Positions 42,832 through 51,493 of a stretch of DNA of 64,000 bases are shown here, piece by piece; position 1 is the first letter of the stretch; each line of letters begins with the position of its first letter. Below the pieces are notes generated by a model. That model saw only the letters and a list, made by a program, of their open reading frames with translations, ran no database searches and was not told the origin of the DNA. Made by a program: the position numbers and the translations under genes. This DNA is from Sphingobacteriales bacterium TSM_CSS (GTDB lineage: Bacteria > Bacteroidota > Bacteroidia > Chitinophagales > UBA2359), in contig NBMY01000110.1 in NCBI GenBank assembly GCA_002212985.1, positions 1 to 64,000 on the forward strand. Reading direction: 5' to 3'.

Positions 42832-44109
42832 TTAAGTTAATGCCCTATGGCAGTAAATGGTATCATGGTATAGGATGGGCATGGAGCCTCGGTTAAACAA
42901 TTCGGTTGGAGTAAGGGTAGTTTCTGAATATTGTATTTCAAAGGTAACAGCGCTTTCTATTTTACAAAAGTAGGGCATTTTTTTGTTTTCAAAAAATAAA
43001 AGCACAACGCTAAACAGACCTCTGTTTAGGAAAAACGGTTTAATGATGCAACTTGCTTCGTATAAATCGGGTTGTTGCTTGCCGGTATTGTCAGACAAAA
43101 AACCAAGCGCTGTTTGTTTTTTTTCGGTAACTACACTCAAAAATACGTCGGCACAGTTTATAGGTTCAATCAGTTGGTACTGCAACGTAATTGCAATGCG
43201 GTCTTCAATAAATATGGGTTCGTGGTAGTTTTTGCCTTCTGCCTTTACCCCAATTTGCATTAGTTTTACTTTACTGTTGCCGGGAGCAATTTGTGGGTTG
43301 TTCCAACAGATAAAATGTTTTTGGATAATTTGCCCCAGTTCTGCCAGTCGGTATTTATATATTTCTTCATTAGGGTCGCCTGTGCTTAATATTTGACCTT
43401 TTTTTAAAACAATTACCCTGTTGCATATTTGCGATATGGTTTCCATGTTATGGCTTACTATTAAAATAGTGCGTCCTTTATTGAGATAGCTTTTAATGGC
43501 ATTGAGCGATTTTTCCTGAAATGATATATCGCCAACCGATAGTACTTCGTCAATAATCATAATTTCGGCATCTAACAGCAATGATACCGAAAATGCCAGC
43601 CGTACCTGCATGCCACTGGAGTAGTGTTTTATAGGCGTGTCAATAAAATTTTCTACTTCGCTAAAAGCCACTATTTCATCAAACCTGCGCTTTATTTCTT
43701 TGCGGGTCATGCCCAACAGTGCGCCATTCAGATAAATGTTTTCGCGCCCGGTTAATTCGGGATGAAACCCGGTGCCTACTTCAAGCAAGGATGATATTCG
43801 CCCGGAAATGGTAACTTTACCCTTTGTGGGGTGGGTTATTCTGCTCAATATTTTTAACAAAGTGCTTTTGCCGGCGCCATTGCTGCCTATTATGCCCACA
43901 TTTTCGCCTTCGGCTACGGTAAAAGATACATCCTGCAGGGCCCAAAAGTTAGTATCGTCTTCGGTGGGTGGGAGGGTAACGCTGTTTTTATTGCTTCCCA
44001 ACAGGTTTTTAACCCCATTTACAATTGTTTCCTGAAACCCTGTTTTGTAATAACTGCCTTTATTGAATTGCTTGTAAACTCCTTCAACTGTAATAACGTT
44101 TTTGCTCAT
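42832..44109 (-). CDS. Polysaccharide ABC transporter ATP-binding protein, Wzt type
   Basis: A 425-residue ABC ATPase with an extra C-terminal domain. Walker A is GIIGSNGAGKST, the signature is HYSSGMQVRLAFSVS and Walker B is LLDAEIMIIDEVLSVGD. The N-terminal part matches the O-antigen/teichoic acid exporter subfamily (VSFTVAEGENVGIIG). Residues ~255-425 form a beta-sandwich like the Wzt_C substrate-binding domain, which reads the modified end of a glycan chain. The membrane partner (Wzm) is not in the window. It heads a minus-strand cassette with three PhyH oxygenases and a sulfotransferase, suggesting that it exports or recognises the product. Confidence 0.9.
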   Translation of the reverse strand: MSKNVITVEGVYKQFNKGSYYKTGFQETIVNGVKNLLGSNKNSVTLPPTEDDTNFWALQDVSFTVAEGENVGIIGSNGAGKSTLLKILSRITHPTKGKVTISGRISSLLEVGTGFHPELTGRENIYLNGALLGMTRKEIKRRFDEIVAFSEVENFIDTPIKHYSSGMQVRLAFSVSLLLDAEIMIIDEVLSVGDISFQEKSLNAIKSYLNKGRTILIVSHNMETISQICNRVIVLKKGQILSTGDPNEEIYKYRLAELGQIIQKHFICWNNPQIAPGNSKVKLMQIGVKAEGKNYHEPIFIEDRIAITLQYQLIEPINCADVFLSVVTEKKQTALGFLSDNTGKQQPDLYEASCIIKPFFLNRGLFSVVLLFFENKKMPYFCKIESAVTFEIQYSETTLTPTELFNRGSMPILYHDTIYCHRALT

Positions 44110-44292
44110 AAGCAGCGCCGCGTAAATGGTAGCGGGTGCAAGTTACTAAGAAAATTCTTTAGGGTGGTACAAGATGCGGCATATTTTGAATGCCCAAACA
44201 ATTTTGCCAACCGGTTGGGCTGTATGCCATTGCCCCAATGTAGTATCCTGAATTACCCTGTTTGTAATCAAATAAGTATTGGGCAAAAGGTA

Positions 44293-45357
44293 TCAGGCTG
44301 TTGGTTCGGCATCGGGGTTTACCAGTGTTTCTATCAGCAGTTCTTCGGGTATAACCTCGCAGGGCAGGGTTACGGTAAAAATGCAGCCGGTAGGCAGGTT
44401 ATCGGTAACCCTTATAGAGCCGTTGTGAATTTCGGTAAGTTGTTTTACCAAATACAAGCCCAGCCCGGTGCCTTTGGTTCTGCGCGTATCTTCGTTGCCA
44501 ATGCGGTAAAACTTCTTAAAAATCTTACCTTTTTCTTTATCCGTAACGCCCGGCCCGTAGTCAATTACCCTGAAAAATGCCTGTTTGTTATCGGTTTTTA
44601 GCGATACCAATACCGGTGTATCTGCGGGTGAGTATTTAAGAGCATTTTCAATGAGGTTAATTACTATAGAAGCAACAGCCATGCGGTCGCCGTTTATATA
44701 AATATCGGGGGTAATGTCGGCGGTAATTTGCCTTCCTATGGCAAAGGTATCTTTGGTTTTTTGTACTGTTTCTGCTACCAATTGCGAAAAATCAAACTCA
44801 TCGGGCGACAGACTGATGGATTGGTTTTCTATTTTGGCTGCCATGAGTATATTTTCCACCAGCGCCTGCAGGCGGTCGGCATCTTTGAGCGAGTTGTTGA
44901 GCAGTTTTTTTTGCACGTCGCGGTCTAAATTGCCACGCTTAAGCAGGGTTTCCAGCCCCAGCCGTATGCCCGCTACGGGCGATTTTAGCTCGTGGGTAAT
45001 AGATAGCAGGAAATTTCGCTGCTGTCGGTTAAGCATTATTTCAGATTGTATGCCGGTATGCAGTTGGTAGGTTGCCAGTCCTATGATGAGCAGAAAAACA
45101 AACCCTTCGGCCAAAATCATGGCTCTTTTTGCAATTAAATCGCGGTGGGCGTTTTTATAGGTGGCGGCATTTACTACTTCTTCGGGGTTAAGGTTGTTTG
45201 CTTTGTAAACAACTTTTTCTTTTTCAACGGTAATGTCGAAAATGGTTTGCAGGTTGTTTATATGAAACCAGGTCCACCATGAAAAACAGGCAACCACATA
45301 AACCACCAACACATAAAAAATAACCAGCGGTCGAAAAAACTGCTTGAATTTGGGCAT
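44293..45357 (-). CDS. Sensor histidine kinase
   Basis: A ~354-residue membrane histidine kinase. Two hydrophobic segments (~10-30 and ~78-98) flank a short periplasmic loop. The HisKA segment is ITHELKSPVAGIRLGLETLL with the phosphorylated H, and the ATPase part has IENALKYSP (N box), DYGPGVTDKEKG (G1) and GTGLGLYLVKQL (G2). There is no HAMP or PAS domain. ATG 45357 is chosen because a full consensus promoter covers the non-ATG extension to 45462. No response regulator gene is in the window, so the partner is elsewhere. The stimulus is unknown. Confidence 0.9.
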   Translation of the reverse strand: MPKFKQFFRPLVIFYVLVVYVVACFSWWTWFHINNLQTIFDITVEKEKVVYKANNLNPEEVVNAATYKNAHRDLIAKRAMILAEGFVFLLIIGLATYQLHTGIQSEIMLNRQQRNFLLSITHELKSPVAGIRLGLETLLKRGNLDRDVQKKLLNNSLKDADRLQALVENILMAAKIENQSISLSPDEFDFSQLVAETVQKTKDTFAIGRQITADITPDIYINGDRMAVASIVINLIENALKYSPADTPVLVSLKTDNKQAFFRVIDYGPGVTDKEKGKIFKKFYRIGNEDTRRTKGTGLGLYLVKQLTEIHNGSIRVTDNLPTGCIFTVTLPCEVIPEELLIETLVNPDAEPTA

Positions 45358-45432
45358 ATAAGTGGCAGGCAAAGTGTAGGGTAGCAATACGTTTTTTGGG
45401 GCGCTCAAAACAGGTATAATACCTTTTAAGTT

Positions 45433-45463
45433 CAAAGGTAGTTTGAGTTTGCCATATTTCAAA
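45433..45463 (-). promoter_or_regulatory. Promoter TTTG-N19-TACCTTTG for the histidine kinase gene
   Basis: On the minus strand TTTG (45463-45460) and TACCTTTG (45440-45433) are exactly 19 bp apart, a full match to the Bacteroidota housekeeping consensus. Transcription would start near 45428, ~70 nt before ATG 45357. Confidence 0.7.
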
Positions 45464-45542
45464 TAATGGCGAAGGCTATTTTCTTTTTTTCACATTTTTT
45501 TATGTAAAAATGGAATATCTGGCTTTTCGCAGGTCGGTTTTT

Positions 45543-46835
45543 TTATCCTAAAACTGCATCAAAACACCGGCAAATGATTTGTTGTGCCGCTTGAAGGTCT
45601 GTTTCGGAATGGGCAGCCGATACAAACCCTACTTCGTATCCCGATGGCCCGAAATAAACGCCGTTTTGTAAAAGCAGTTGGTAAAGCCGTTTAAAAGAGT
45701 CCATTTTGGCGGCGTCAATCTGGTCTGCGCTATATACGTGGGGGCTTCGGGTAAAGGCAATCCAGAAAATAGAGCCTATGGCAAACAACTGCACCTCATA
45801 GCCTTTAGAGGAGCAATGTTGGTTAATATATTGTACAAATGCCTGTGTTTTGGTTTGAAGGTTTTCATAGAAACCGGGCTGAAGGCATTGTTGCAGTTGT
45901 GCAGCGCCGGCGGCCATGGCTACGGGGTTGCCCGATAGGGTTCCGGCTTGGTAAACGGGCCCGTCGGGGGCAATAAAACGCATAATTTCTTTACTGGCTC
46001 CGTAAGCACCTACGGGCATTCCGCCACCAATAATTTTACCAAAGGTTATAATATCGGGCTGAATGTTGTAATAGCCGGCCGCACCTTCAAAACCCACTCT
46101 AAAACCCGATATGACCTCATCAAAAATAAGCAGGGCATTGTGTTGGGTGCATAAAGTGCGCAGCAATTGCAAATAGGCGGTATCTTGCAGCAGCAGCCCG
46201 TTGTTGGCGGGTATGGGTTCTATGATTACCGCCGCCACCTGATTGGGGTGCATAAGAAAAGCCTGCTCCAGCGCAAGGCGGTTGTTGAGTGGTATTACAA
46301 TGGTTTCGCGGGCAAAGGCATCGGGCACACCTGCCGATGATGACTCGCCAAAGGTTACTAACCCCGAGCCGGCTTTTACCAGCAGGTGGTCAACATGACC
46401 ATGGTAGCAACCTTCAAATTTTATCACCTTGCTCTTGCCGGTATAGCCCCTTGCCAACCGAACCGCAGACATAACGGCCTCAGTGCCCGAACTTACAAAG
46501 CGTAGTTTTTCTATAAAACGGTGGTTTTGCAAAATGAGGCTTGCCAGGTCTAACTCATACTGCACCGGTGTGCCAAAGGAGGTGCCTTTTTCTACGGCTT
46601 CCATAATTTTGCTTCGTACTTGAGGGTGGTTATGCCCCAAAATGAGCGGACCCCATGAGCAACAAAAGTCAATGTACTCGTTGCCATCGGCATCGTATAT
46701 GCGGCAGCCGTTGCCGCGTTCCATAAATATGGGTGTTCCGCCAACCGATTTAAACGCCCTTACCGGCGAGTTTACCCCGCCCGGAAAATATTGCAGTGCC
46801 TGTTTGTACAGTTGTTCCGATTTTGTGTAATTCAT
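45543..46835 (-). CDS. hemL: Glutamate-1-semialdehyde 2,1-aminomutase
   Basis: A 430-residue PLP enzyme that turns glutamate-1-semialdehyde into 5-aminolevulinate for heme. The PLP lysine is in TFGKIIGGGMPVGAYG, and YCS..WGP/LILGHNHP near the N-terminus and KFEGCYHGHVDHLLVKAG are family segments. Length and start (YTKSEQLYKQALQYFPGG) are normal. With hemB also present, the organism uses the C5 (glutamyl-tRNA) route to heme. The gene is single on the minus strand, with a microrepeat tract upstream. Confidence 0.96.
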   Translation of the reverse strand: MNYTKSEQLYKQALQYFPGGVNSPVRAFKSVGGTPIFMERGNGCRIYDADGNEYIDFCCSWGPLILGHNHPQVRSKIMEAVEKGTSFGTPVQYELDLASLILQNHRFIEKLRFVSSGTEAVMSAVRLARGYTGKSKVIKFEGCYHGHVDHLLVKAGSGLVTFGESSSAGVPDAFARETIVIPLNNRLALEQAFLMHPNQVAAVIIEPIPANNGLLLQDTAYLQLLRTLCTQHNALLIFDEVISGFRVGFEGAAGYYNIQPDIITFGKIIGGGMPVGAYGASKEIMRFIAPDGPVYQAGTLSGNPVAMAAGAAQLQQCLQPGFYENLQTKTQAFVQYINQHCSSKGYEVQLFAIGSIFWIAFTRSPHVYSADQIDAAKMDSFKRLYQLLLQNGVYFGPSGYEVGFVSAAHSETDLQAAQQIICRCFDAVLG

Positions 46836-46852
46836 GGATTAAATGTTTTTTT

Positions 46853-46952
46853 GGGGTATAGGGTATAAAGTATAGGGTATAAGGTATAAGGTATTTTCTA
46901 CCTGCTACCAACTACCTTTTACTTTCTACCAGCTACTTTCTACAAGCTACCT
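46853..46952. repeat. Two adjoining microrepeat tracts between hemL and rnr
   Basis: Positions 46853-46895 are built of GGGTATA/AAGGTATA units; 46898-46952 are built of CTACC/CTACT-type units spaced about seven bases (CTACCTGCTACCAACTACC). The first reads as the near complement of the second in style (TATACC against GGTAGC). The 245-bp gap 46836-47080 contains no gene. Confidence 0.7.
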
Positions 46953-47080
46953 GCCCATACAACGCTTACCGCATAAACACACAGGCAGAAGTACTGGTTT
47001 TACCAAACGGGTAACAGTTTTGTAAAAATGATGCGTGCTTGCAAATAGAGGGCAATTTTTCGGGTTGTTTTTATGGGCTG

Positions 47081-49261
47081 CTACGCCACTTCAAAATCTA
47101 TGGTGCGGGCCAGCAAATCGGTGCTTACTACGCGCACGCGAACTTTTGCGCCCAGTTGATAGCGTTTACCCTTGTTATAGCCAACAAAGGCATGCTGTTT
47201 TTCATCAAAAAAGTAGGTGTCGTCAATAACAGAGCTTATGCGCACCAGTCCTTCGCATTTATTGTCTGAAAGTTCAACCCAAAAACCAAAATTGGCCACG
47301 CCCGAAATTACCCCTTCAAACTCCTGCCCCAGCCGTTCCGACAGGTATTCAACCTGTTTGTATTTAACCGATTCGCGCTCGGCTTCCATGGCTTTGCGTT
47401 CCATAATAGAGGTATGCTCACATTTTTTTTCCAGTTCATCCAGATTGCGGTTAAGGGTGGTTTTGTCGGTGAGATATTGGTTCAGAATGCGGTGTACCAT
47501 TACATCGGGGTAGCGCCTTATGGGCGAGGTAAAGTGCGTGTAGTGGGTAAAAGCCAGTCCGTAATGTCCAATGTTGTGGGTAGAGTAGGCCGCTTTTGCC
47601 ATAGAGCGTATGGCAAGGGTTTCCAGCAGGTGCTGTTCGGGTTGTCCTTGTACCTGTTGCAGCAGTTGGTTGAGCGATTGCGAAATTTGTTCGGGAGTAT
47701 CAATTTTCAATTCATAGCCAAAATCGGCGGCTAATCGTTTAAATTCAACCAGTTTTTCAATATCGGGCAGGTTGTGGGTGCGGTTTACAAACGGCACCTT
47801 TTCCGGACGTGTGTTTATAAAAGTTGCTACCGAGCGGTTGGCCAGCAGCATAAAATCTTCAATAAGGCGGTTGCTGTCGTGCATTACCTTTACCATCACC
47901 TCTATGGGTTTGCCGGTTTCATCAAGCACAAATTTCACTTCGTCGCTGCCAAAGTCAATAGATCCTGCAGTCATGCGTTTGTTGCGCAGTATTTTGGCCA
48001 GGTTGTTCAAGGTTTGCAGTTCGGCGGCAAAATCGCCTTTTCCGGTATCTAAAATATCCTGTGCTTCGGCGTAGTGAAAGCGGCGTATAGAGTGGATAAC
48101 GGTTTTGCCAAACCATTGTTTTACCACTTCGGCCTCGTTGGTCATTTCAAAAACGGCCGAAAAACAGAGCTTGTCTTCATTGGGGCGAAGCGAGCAAACT
48201 AAGTTGGAGAGTTTTTCGGGAAACATAGGTATTACGCGGTCAACCAAATAAACCGATGTTGCGCGTTTATAGCCTTCTTTGTCAAGAGCAGTGCCTTCGG
48301 TTACGTAGTGGGTAACATCGGCAATATGTACGCCAATTTCCCAGTTGCCATTGGGCAGTTGTTGTACAGACAGGGCATCGTCAAAGTCTTTGGCATCAAC
48401 AGGGTCAATGGTAAAGGTGGTAATGCCTTTAAAACTGCGCCGGCGGGCAATTTCTTCGGGGTCAATGGCATCGGGTATTTTTTCGGCCTGTTCTACAACA
48501 TCCTCCGGAAATTGCAGCGGAAAGCCTCGGTTTGCCACAATAGACAGCATTTCGGCGTTGTTTTCGCCCGGCATTCCCAATACTTCCACAACTTCGGCAA
48601 TGGGTTTTTTACCATCTTCGCTCCATTCTGCAATGCGCACCAGCACTTTATTGCCATCTTTTGCCCCGTTTATTTTTGACATGGGCAGGTAGAGGTTAAG
48701 GGGCAGGTTGGTATCGGGAATAAAAAGGGCAAATTTGGAAGATATTTTTACTATACCGGTAAAGACCGATTTGCTGCGCTCAACAATTTCTACCACCTCA
48801 CCCTCCGGCCGGCGGCTGCCGCGGCGCATACCTACGCGAATTTTTACGCGGTCGCCGTCAAATGCGCCTTTTAATCTGGCGGCCGGCACATAAATATCGC
48901 GTTCAGAGTGTTCTGATACAATGTAGGCATTGCCGGTGCTGGTCATATCAACCGTTCCTTCAATGAGTTTGCGGGAGGTATTGCCCGATTTTGCGGTTTC
49001 CTTGCCGGCCGGTTCCCCATCTTTACCGGGGGTTAGCTTAAAGCGGTTGCCTTTGTTGCGGGTAATTTGGCCTTTTTGGCAAAGGTTGTTGACCGCTTCT
49101 ACTATTTCTTCGGCCTCATAAGAGCGCCGGCCAACCTTGCTGTGTATGGCTTTGTAGCCATAGGCATAGGCAGGGTTGTTGGTAAATATTTGCAAAATGC
49201 GCTGTTCTAAAGATTGGGGGCGTTTGGTACCCCCATTTTTTTTGTTTCGTTTATTTGTCAA
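47081..49261 (-). CDS. rnr: Ribonuclease R
   Basis: A 726-residue 3'-5' exoribonuclease of the RNase II/R family. An N-terminal winged-helix part (EQRILQIFTNNPAYAYGYKA) precedes two cold-shock domains, the RNB catalytic domain with DPVDAKDFDDALSVQQL (the four Asp metal site), and a C-terminal S1 domain (EFEGVISGVANFGFWVEL). This is the whole RNase R layout; RNase II lacks the helix-turn-helix head. It degrades structured RNA and takes part in RNA quality control. Only one rnr is seen. A TAnnTTTG box lies about 50 bp upstream. Confidence 0.96.
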   Translation of the reverse strand: MTNKRNKKNGGTKRPQSLEQRILQIFTNNPAYAYGYKAIHSKVGRRSYEAEEIVEAVNNLCQKGQITRNKGNRFKLTPGKDGEPAGKETAKSGNTSRKLIEGTVDMTSTGNAYIVSEHSERDIYVPAARLKGAFDGDRVKIRVGMRRGSRRPEGEVVEIVERSKSVFTGIVKISSKFALFIPDTNLPLNLYLPMSKINGAKDGNKVLVRIAEWSEDGKKPIAEVVEVLGMPGENNAEMLSIVANRGFPLQFPEDVVEQAEKIPDAIDPEEIARRRSFKGITTFTIDPVDAKDFDDALSVQQLPNGNWEIGVHIADVTHYVTEGTALDKEGYKRATSVYLVDRVIPMFPEKLSNLVCSLRPNEDKLCFSAVFEMTNEAEVVKQWFGKTVIHSIRRFHYAEAQDILDTGKGDFAAELQTLNNLAKILRNKRMTAGSIDFGSDEVKFVLDETGKPIEVMVKVMHDSNRLIEDFMLLANRSVATFINTRPEKVPFVNRTHNLPDIEKLVEFKRLAADFGYELKIDTPEQISQSLNQLLQQVQGQPEQHLLETLAIRSMAKAAYSTHNIGHYGLAFTHYTHFTSPIRRYPDVMVHRILNQYLTDKTTLNRNLDELEKKCEHTSIMERKAMEAERESVKYKQVEYLSERLGQEFEGVISGVANFGFWVELSDNKCEGLVRISSVIDDTYFFDEKQHAFVGYNKGKRYQLGAKVRVRVVSTDLLARTIDFEVA

Positions 49262-49309
49262 GACTTAGGTAATTTGGGTGAGTTGATTATGTGTTTGTTT
49301 GGGTTGAAG

Positions 49310-49317
49310 CAAAGTTA
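49310..49317 (-). promoter_or_regulatory. -7 box TAACTTTG for rnr
   Basis: TAACTTTG on the minus strand fits TAnnTTTG, with TTTG 22 nt further upstream; the leader would be ~43 nt. The gap 49318-49613 to the next divergent promoter shows no other feature. Confidence 0.4.
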
Positions 49318-49613
49318 CAAACTATAACAATTTATCTGGCAAAAGTAAGCGGGTAAAACGGCAAAAAGTTCCGTTCGGGTCGGTTATAGACATTTGGATG
49401 GGGCTGTAAAGTATTGTTTTCTGACCATTTTATGGGATAAAAAGCAATTTTTTCAAGAAAAATCACCCTCAGAAAATGCGCCTGATTTTTACCTCGCTTA
49501 TATTGTAACCTACTGAAAATCAAGAAGTTGGAAAAAAAATTGTTTTGTTTTCGGGTTCAGTAAAACTTGAAAAACAGGTTTTTTTTGGTTCGTTAGGGGG
49601 CATTGGCGTACTG

Positions 49614-49621
49614 TATCTTTG
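49614..49621 (+). promoter_or_regulatory. -7 box TATCTTTG for the two small secreted proteins
   Basis: TATCTTTG matches TAnnTTTG; transcription would begin near 49626 and give ~50 nt before ATG 49676, excluding the TTG at 49619 as start. Confidence 0.45.
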
Positions 49622-49675
49622 CATCATCAAACAAAACAAAAAACATTTTTCAAAACTTTTTTAAAAAATTGCACT

Positions 49676-50263
49676 ATGAAAACCAGTTTCTTTTCTCTCG
49701 CCGCCGCAGTTGTTTTTGTATTAGGTTCTTTCGTTTTTAACGCCAACGTACAGGCTCAGGATTACGATTGGTCGCAAACCCCCGAAGCGCAACAAATGTA
49801 CAACGACCTGATGAACACCGTAAACCAAACTTACGACAACACCTACAACCAAAGTATGCAAGATGCCCAGCAAATTATGGATCAGCAAAAAATTGATGAA
49901 CAGCGCTACTACAACGAGTTAATGGACATGGTAAACCGCACTTATGAAGAAACCTATACCCAGTACATGCAACTGTTTAACCAAATTATTGCAGATGCCA
50001 ACGCCAACGCCAAAGTAATTGAAGCCCAACTGATTGCGCAGGGACAAGCAGTTTACCAACAGGCGCTGGCAAGCGGATATGCCGATGCAGTAGCACAACA
50101 AATGGCCGTTTCTACCGTTGGTAACATTGCCAGCACTAACAACATTACCAACTCCTTTGGGCATGACCTTACCATGAAAATTATGAACAACTGGCCCAAC
50201 GGCAGCGGCGCACTCTACAAATATGCCGATGGCTCTGTTGGCAACTGGGCTACCCGATATTAA
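49676..50263 (+). CDS. Small secreted Gln/Tyr-rich helical protein
   Basis: A 195-residue secreted protein with a clear signal peptide ending NVQAQ. The mature part is mostly helical and rich in Gln, Tyr, Asn and Met, with repeated phrases such as MNTVNQTYDNTYNQ and MDMVNRTYEETYTQ about 50 residues apart, so it contains an internal duplication. The C-terminus (GHDLTMKIMNN...GNWATRY) is different. No family is recognised. It is 72 bp upstream of another small secreted protein on the same strand, likely one transcription unit. Signal peptide and codon use make it a confident gene; function is unknown. Confidence 0.8.
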   Translation: MKTSFFSLAAAVVFVLGSFVFNANVQAQDYDWSQTPEAQQMYNDLMNTVNQTYDNTYNQSMQDAQQIMDQQKIDEQRYYNELMDMVNRTYEETYTQYMQLFNQIIADANANAKVIEAQLIAQGQAVYQQALASGYADAVAQQMAVSTVGNIASTNNITNSFGHDLTMKIMNNWPNGSGALYKYADGSVGNWATRY

Positions 50264-50335
50264 TAGGCTCACTAAAAAACAAACAATTCTCTTTTAAAAA
50301 CAACTTATTCAACATTGTAAAACACAAGAAACACC

Positions 50336-50875
50336 ATGAAAACATACAGCATTCAAATTGCAGTTCTCTCTCTCTTTGTTTTAGTATCATTGTCCATACA
50401 GGCGCAACCTATGAGTATAAACGGAAAAAATGGTAATAACAACAATGCCGATGCCAAAATGCCCATGAGCATAAACGGACCTAAAAGTAATGCCAAAATG
50501 CCTATGAGCATCAACGGACCCAAAAGCAATGCTCTGTACGGCTTCTTTCAGGTGGGCAACCAAACAGCCCAATTCAGTTTGCAAACCGGCGACAATACCC
50601 TGCAAATTCCGGGCGCACAGGCCAAATTTAAAGCGGTTATTTCCGATGATTTTCAACTCATGAAATTGGAGGACATGCTCCGCGACGACCTTAAACCCGT
50701 TACCATTACCCCAACCGGCACACCCGAAAGTTATACCGACCCCGGCAGCGCTCATTTTTATGCATTGGCTATACCCACAGCAGACGGTAAAGTAGTAAAA
50801 GGCATTTTGGCCATAGGAATTGGCGAAACCAACCCCTTTAACAAGTTACCCGACCCGCTGCCGTATTGGTGGTAA
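50336..50875 (+). CDS. Small secreted protein with a tandem PMSINGPKSN repeat
   Basis: A 179-residue secreted protein. Signal peptide residues 1-23 end in SIQAQ. A 13-residue unit, AKMPMSINGPKSN, is repeated twice (residues 40-65), preceded by a shorter, diverged PMSINGKNGN. The remainder (~66-179) is a beta-rich domain (GFFQVGNQTAQFSLQTGDN) ending in LPYWW. No family is recognised. It is the second gene of a pair with the Gln/Tyr-rich secreted protein and is followed by a strong terminator. The pair may be surface or matrix components; this is speculation from signal peptide and composition only. Confidence 0.8.
   Translation: MKTYSIQIAVLSLFVLVSLSIQAQPMSINGKNGNNNNADAKMPMSINGPKSNAKMPMSINGPKSNALYGFFQVGNQTAQFSLQTGDNTLQIPGAQAKFKAVISDDFQLMKLEDMLRDDLKPVTITPTGTPESYTDPGSAHFYALAIPTADGKVVKGILAIGIGETNPFNKLPDPLPYWW
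50453..50530 (+). repeat. Two 39-bp in-frame tandem repeats
   Basis: The two copies encode identical 13-residue units but differ at several third positions (for example ATA/ATC, CCT/CCC, AGT/AGC), so the peptide is conserved while the DNA has drifted. Confidence 0.8.
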
Positions 50876-50921
50876 CCCCCGATGCTCAAAAAAATAGGAT
50901 CTCAACTTTCTCCTCAACAAT

Positions 50922-50961
50922 ACACCCCCGGATTAATCATATCCGGGGGTGTTGTTGTTTT
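50922..50961 (+). terminator. Intrinsic terminator after the small secreted pair
   Basis: ACACCCCCGGAT (50922-50933) pairs perfectly with ATCCGGGGGTGT (50941-50952) around a 7-nt loop, followed by a T-rich tail. Confidence 0.85.
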
Positions 50962-51126
50962 AACACCCTTGCCGGCAAACTGTTGCTTCGGGGTAATATA
51001 GAGCATCATATCCGGTGCTATTGTAAATACTGCAAGGGCAACCGTTTCCAACTTTTACCCTGTTTGATTACTTGCATAAGCCCCCGCGCGGTAAGCCCTT
51101 TATTTGTAAGCAATTTGTGTAAAAAA

Positions 51127-51493
51127 TGTGGATAAATAACAAGCCGCTCTGTGTATAACCTGTGGATAACAGGTTAGGAAACCGTAGCCGCAGAGCAACG
51201 GGTAAAAAGGCTGTAAACCTGTTAATTATAAGTTGAGTTAATTATTACTTCGTAAATACTTGATAATGAGTTGGTTAACATAATATCAATTTGCTTTGAA
51301 CTTGCAAATTTTACCACCCGAATTTACTAACAGGAGTGCCAAAATTATTAACAAAGTTATTAACAGGGCAATTTTTGAATTGTCATAAAGTGGAAAACCC
51401 TGTGGATAACTATCTTGAGCGGTGGAAAAAAAGACCTAAAACACCAAGTTTTGCTCCAAACCCTTACCTACTCTGGCTTTGTCTTGTGGATAT
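51127..51493. other. DnaA-box cluster in an AT-rich gap upstream of dnaB: candidate replication origin or DnaA-regulated region
   Basis: Three perfect DnaA boxes TGTGGATAA, all in the same direction, lie at 51127-51135, 51161-51169 and 51401-51409. Two one-mismatch copies are at 51150-51158 (TGTGTATAA) and 51485-51493 (TGTGGATAT). Between them (51215-51400) the DNA is very AT-rich, with runs of TTAATTATT and ATTATTAAC that could unwind. The gap 50962-51820 has no convincing gene. The position directly upstream of dnaB allows either an origin or DnaA control of dnaB. No dnaA, dnaN or gidA gene is near. A possible -7 box TATATTTG is at 51536-51543. Confidence 0.45.
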
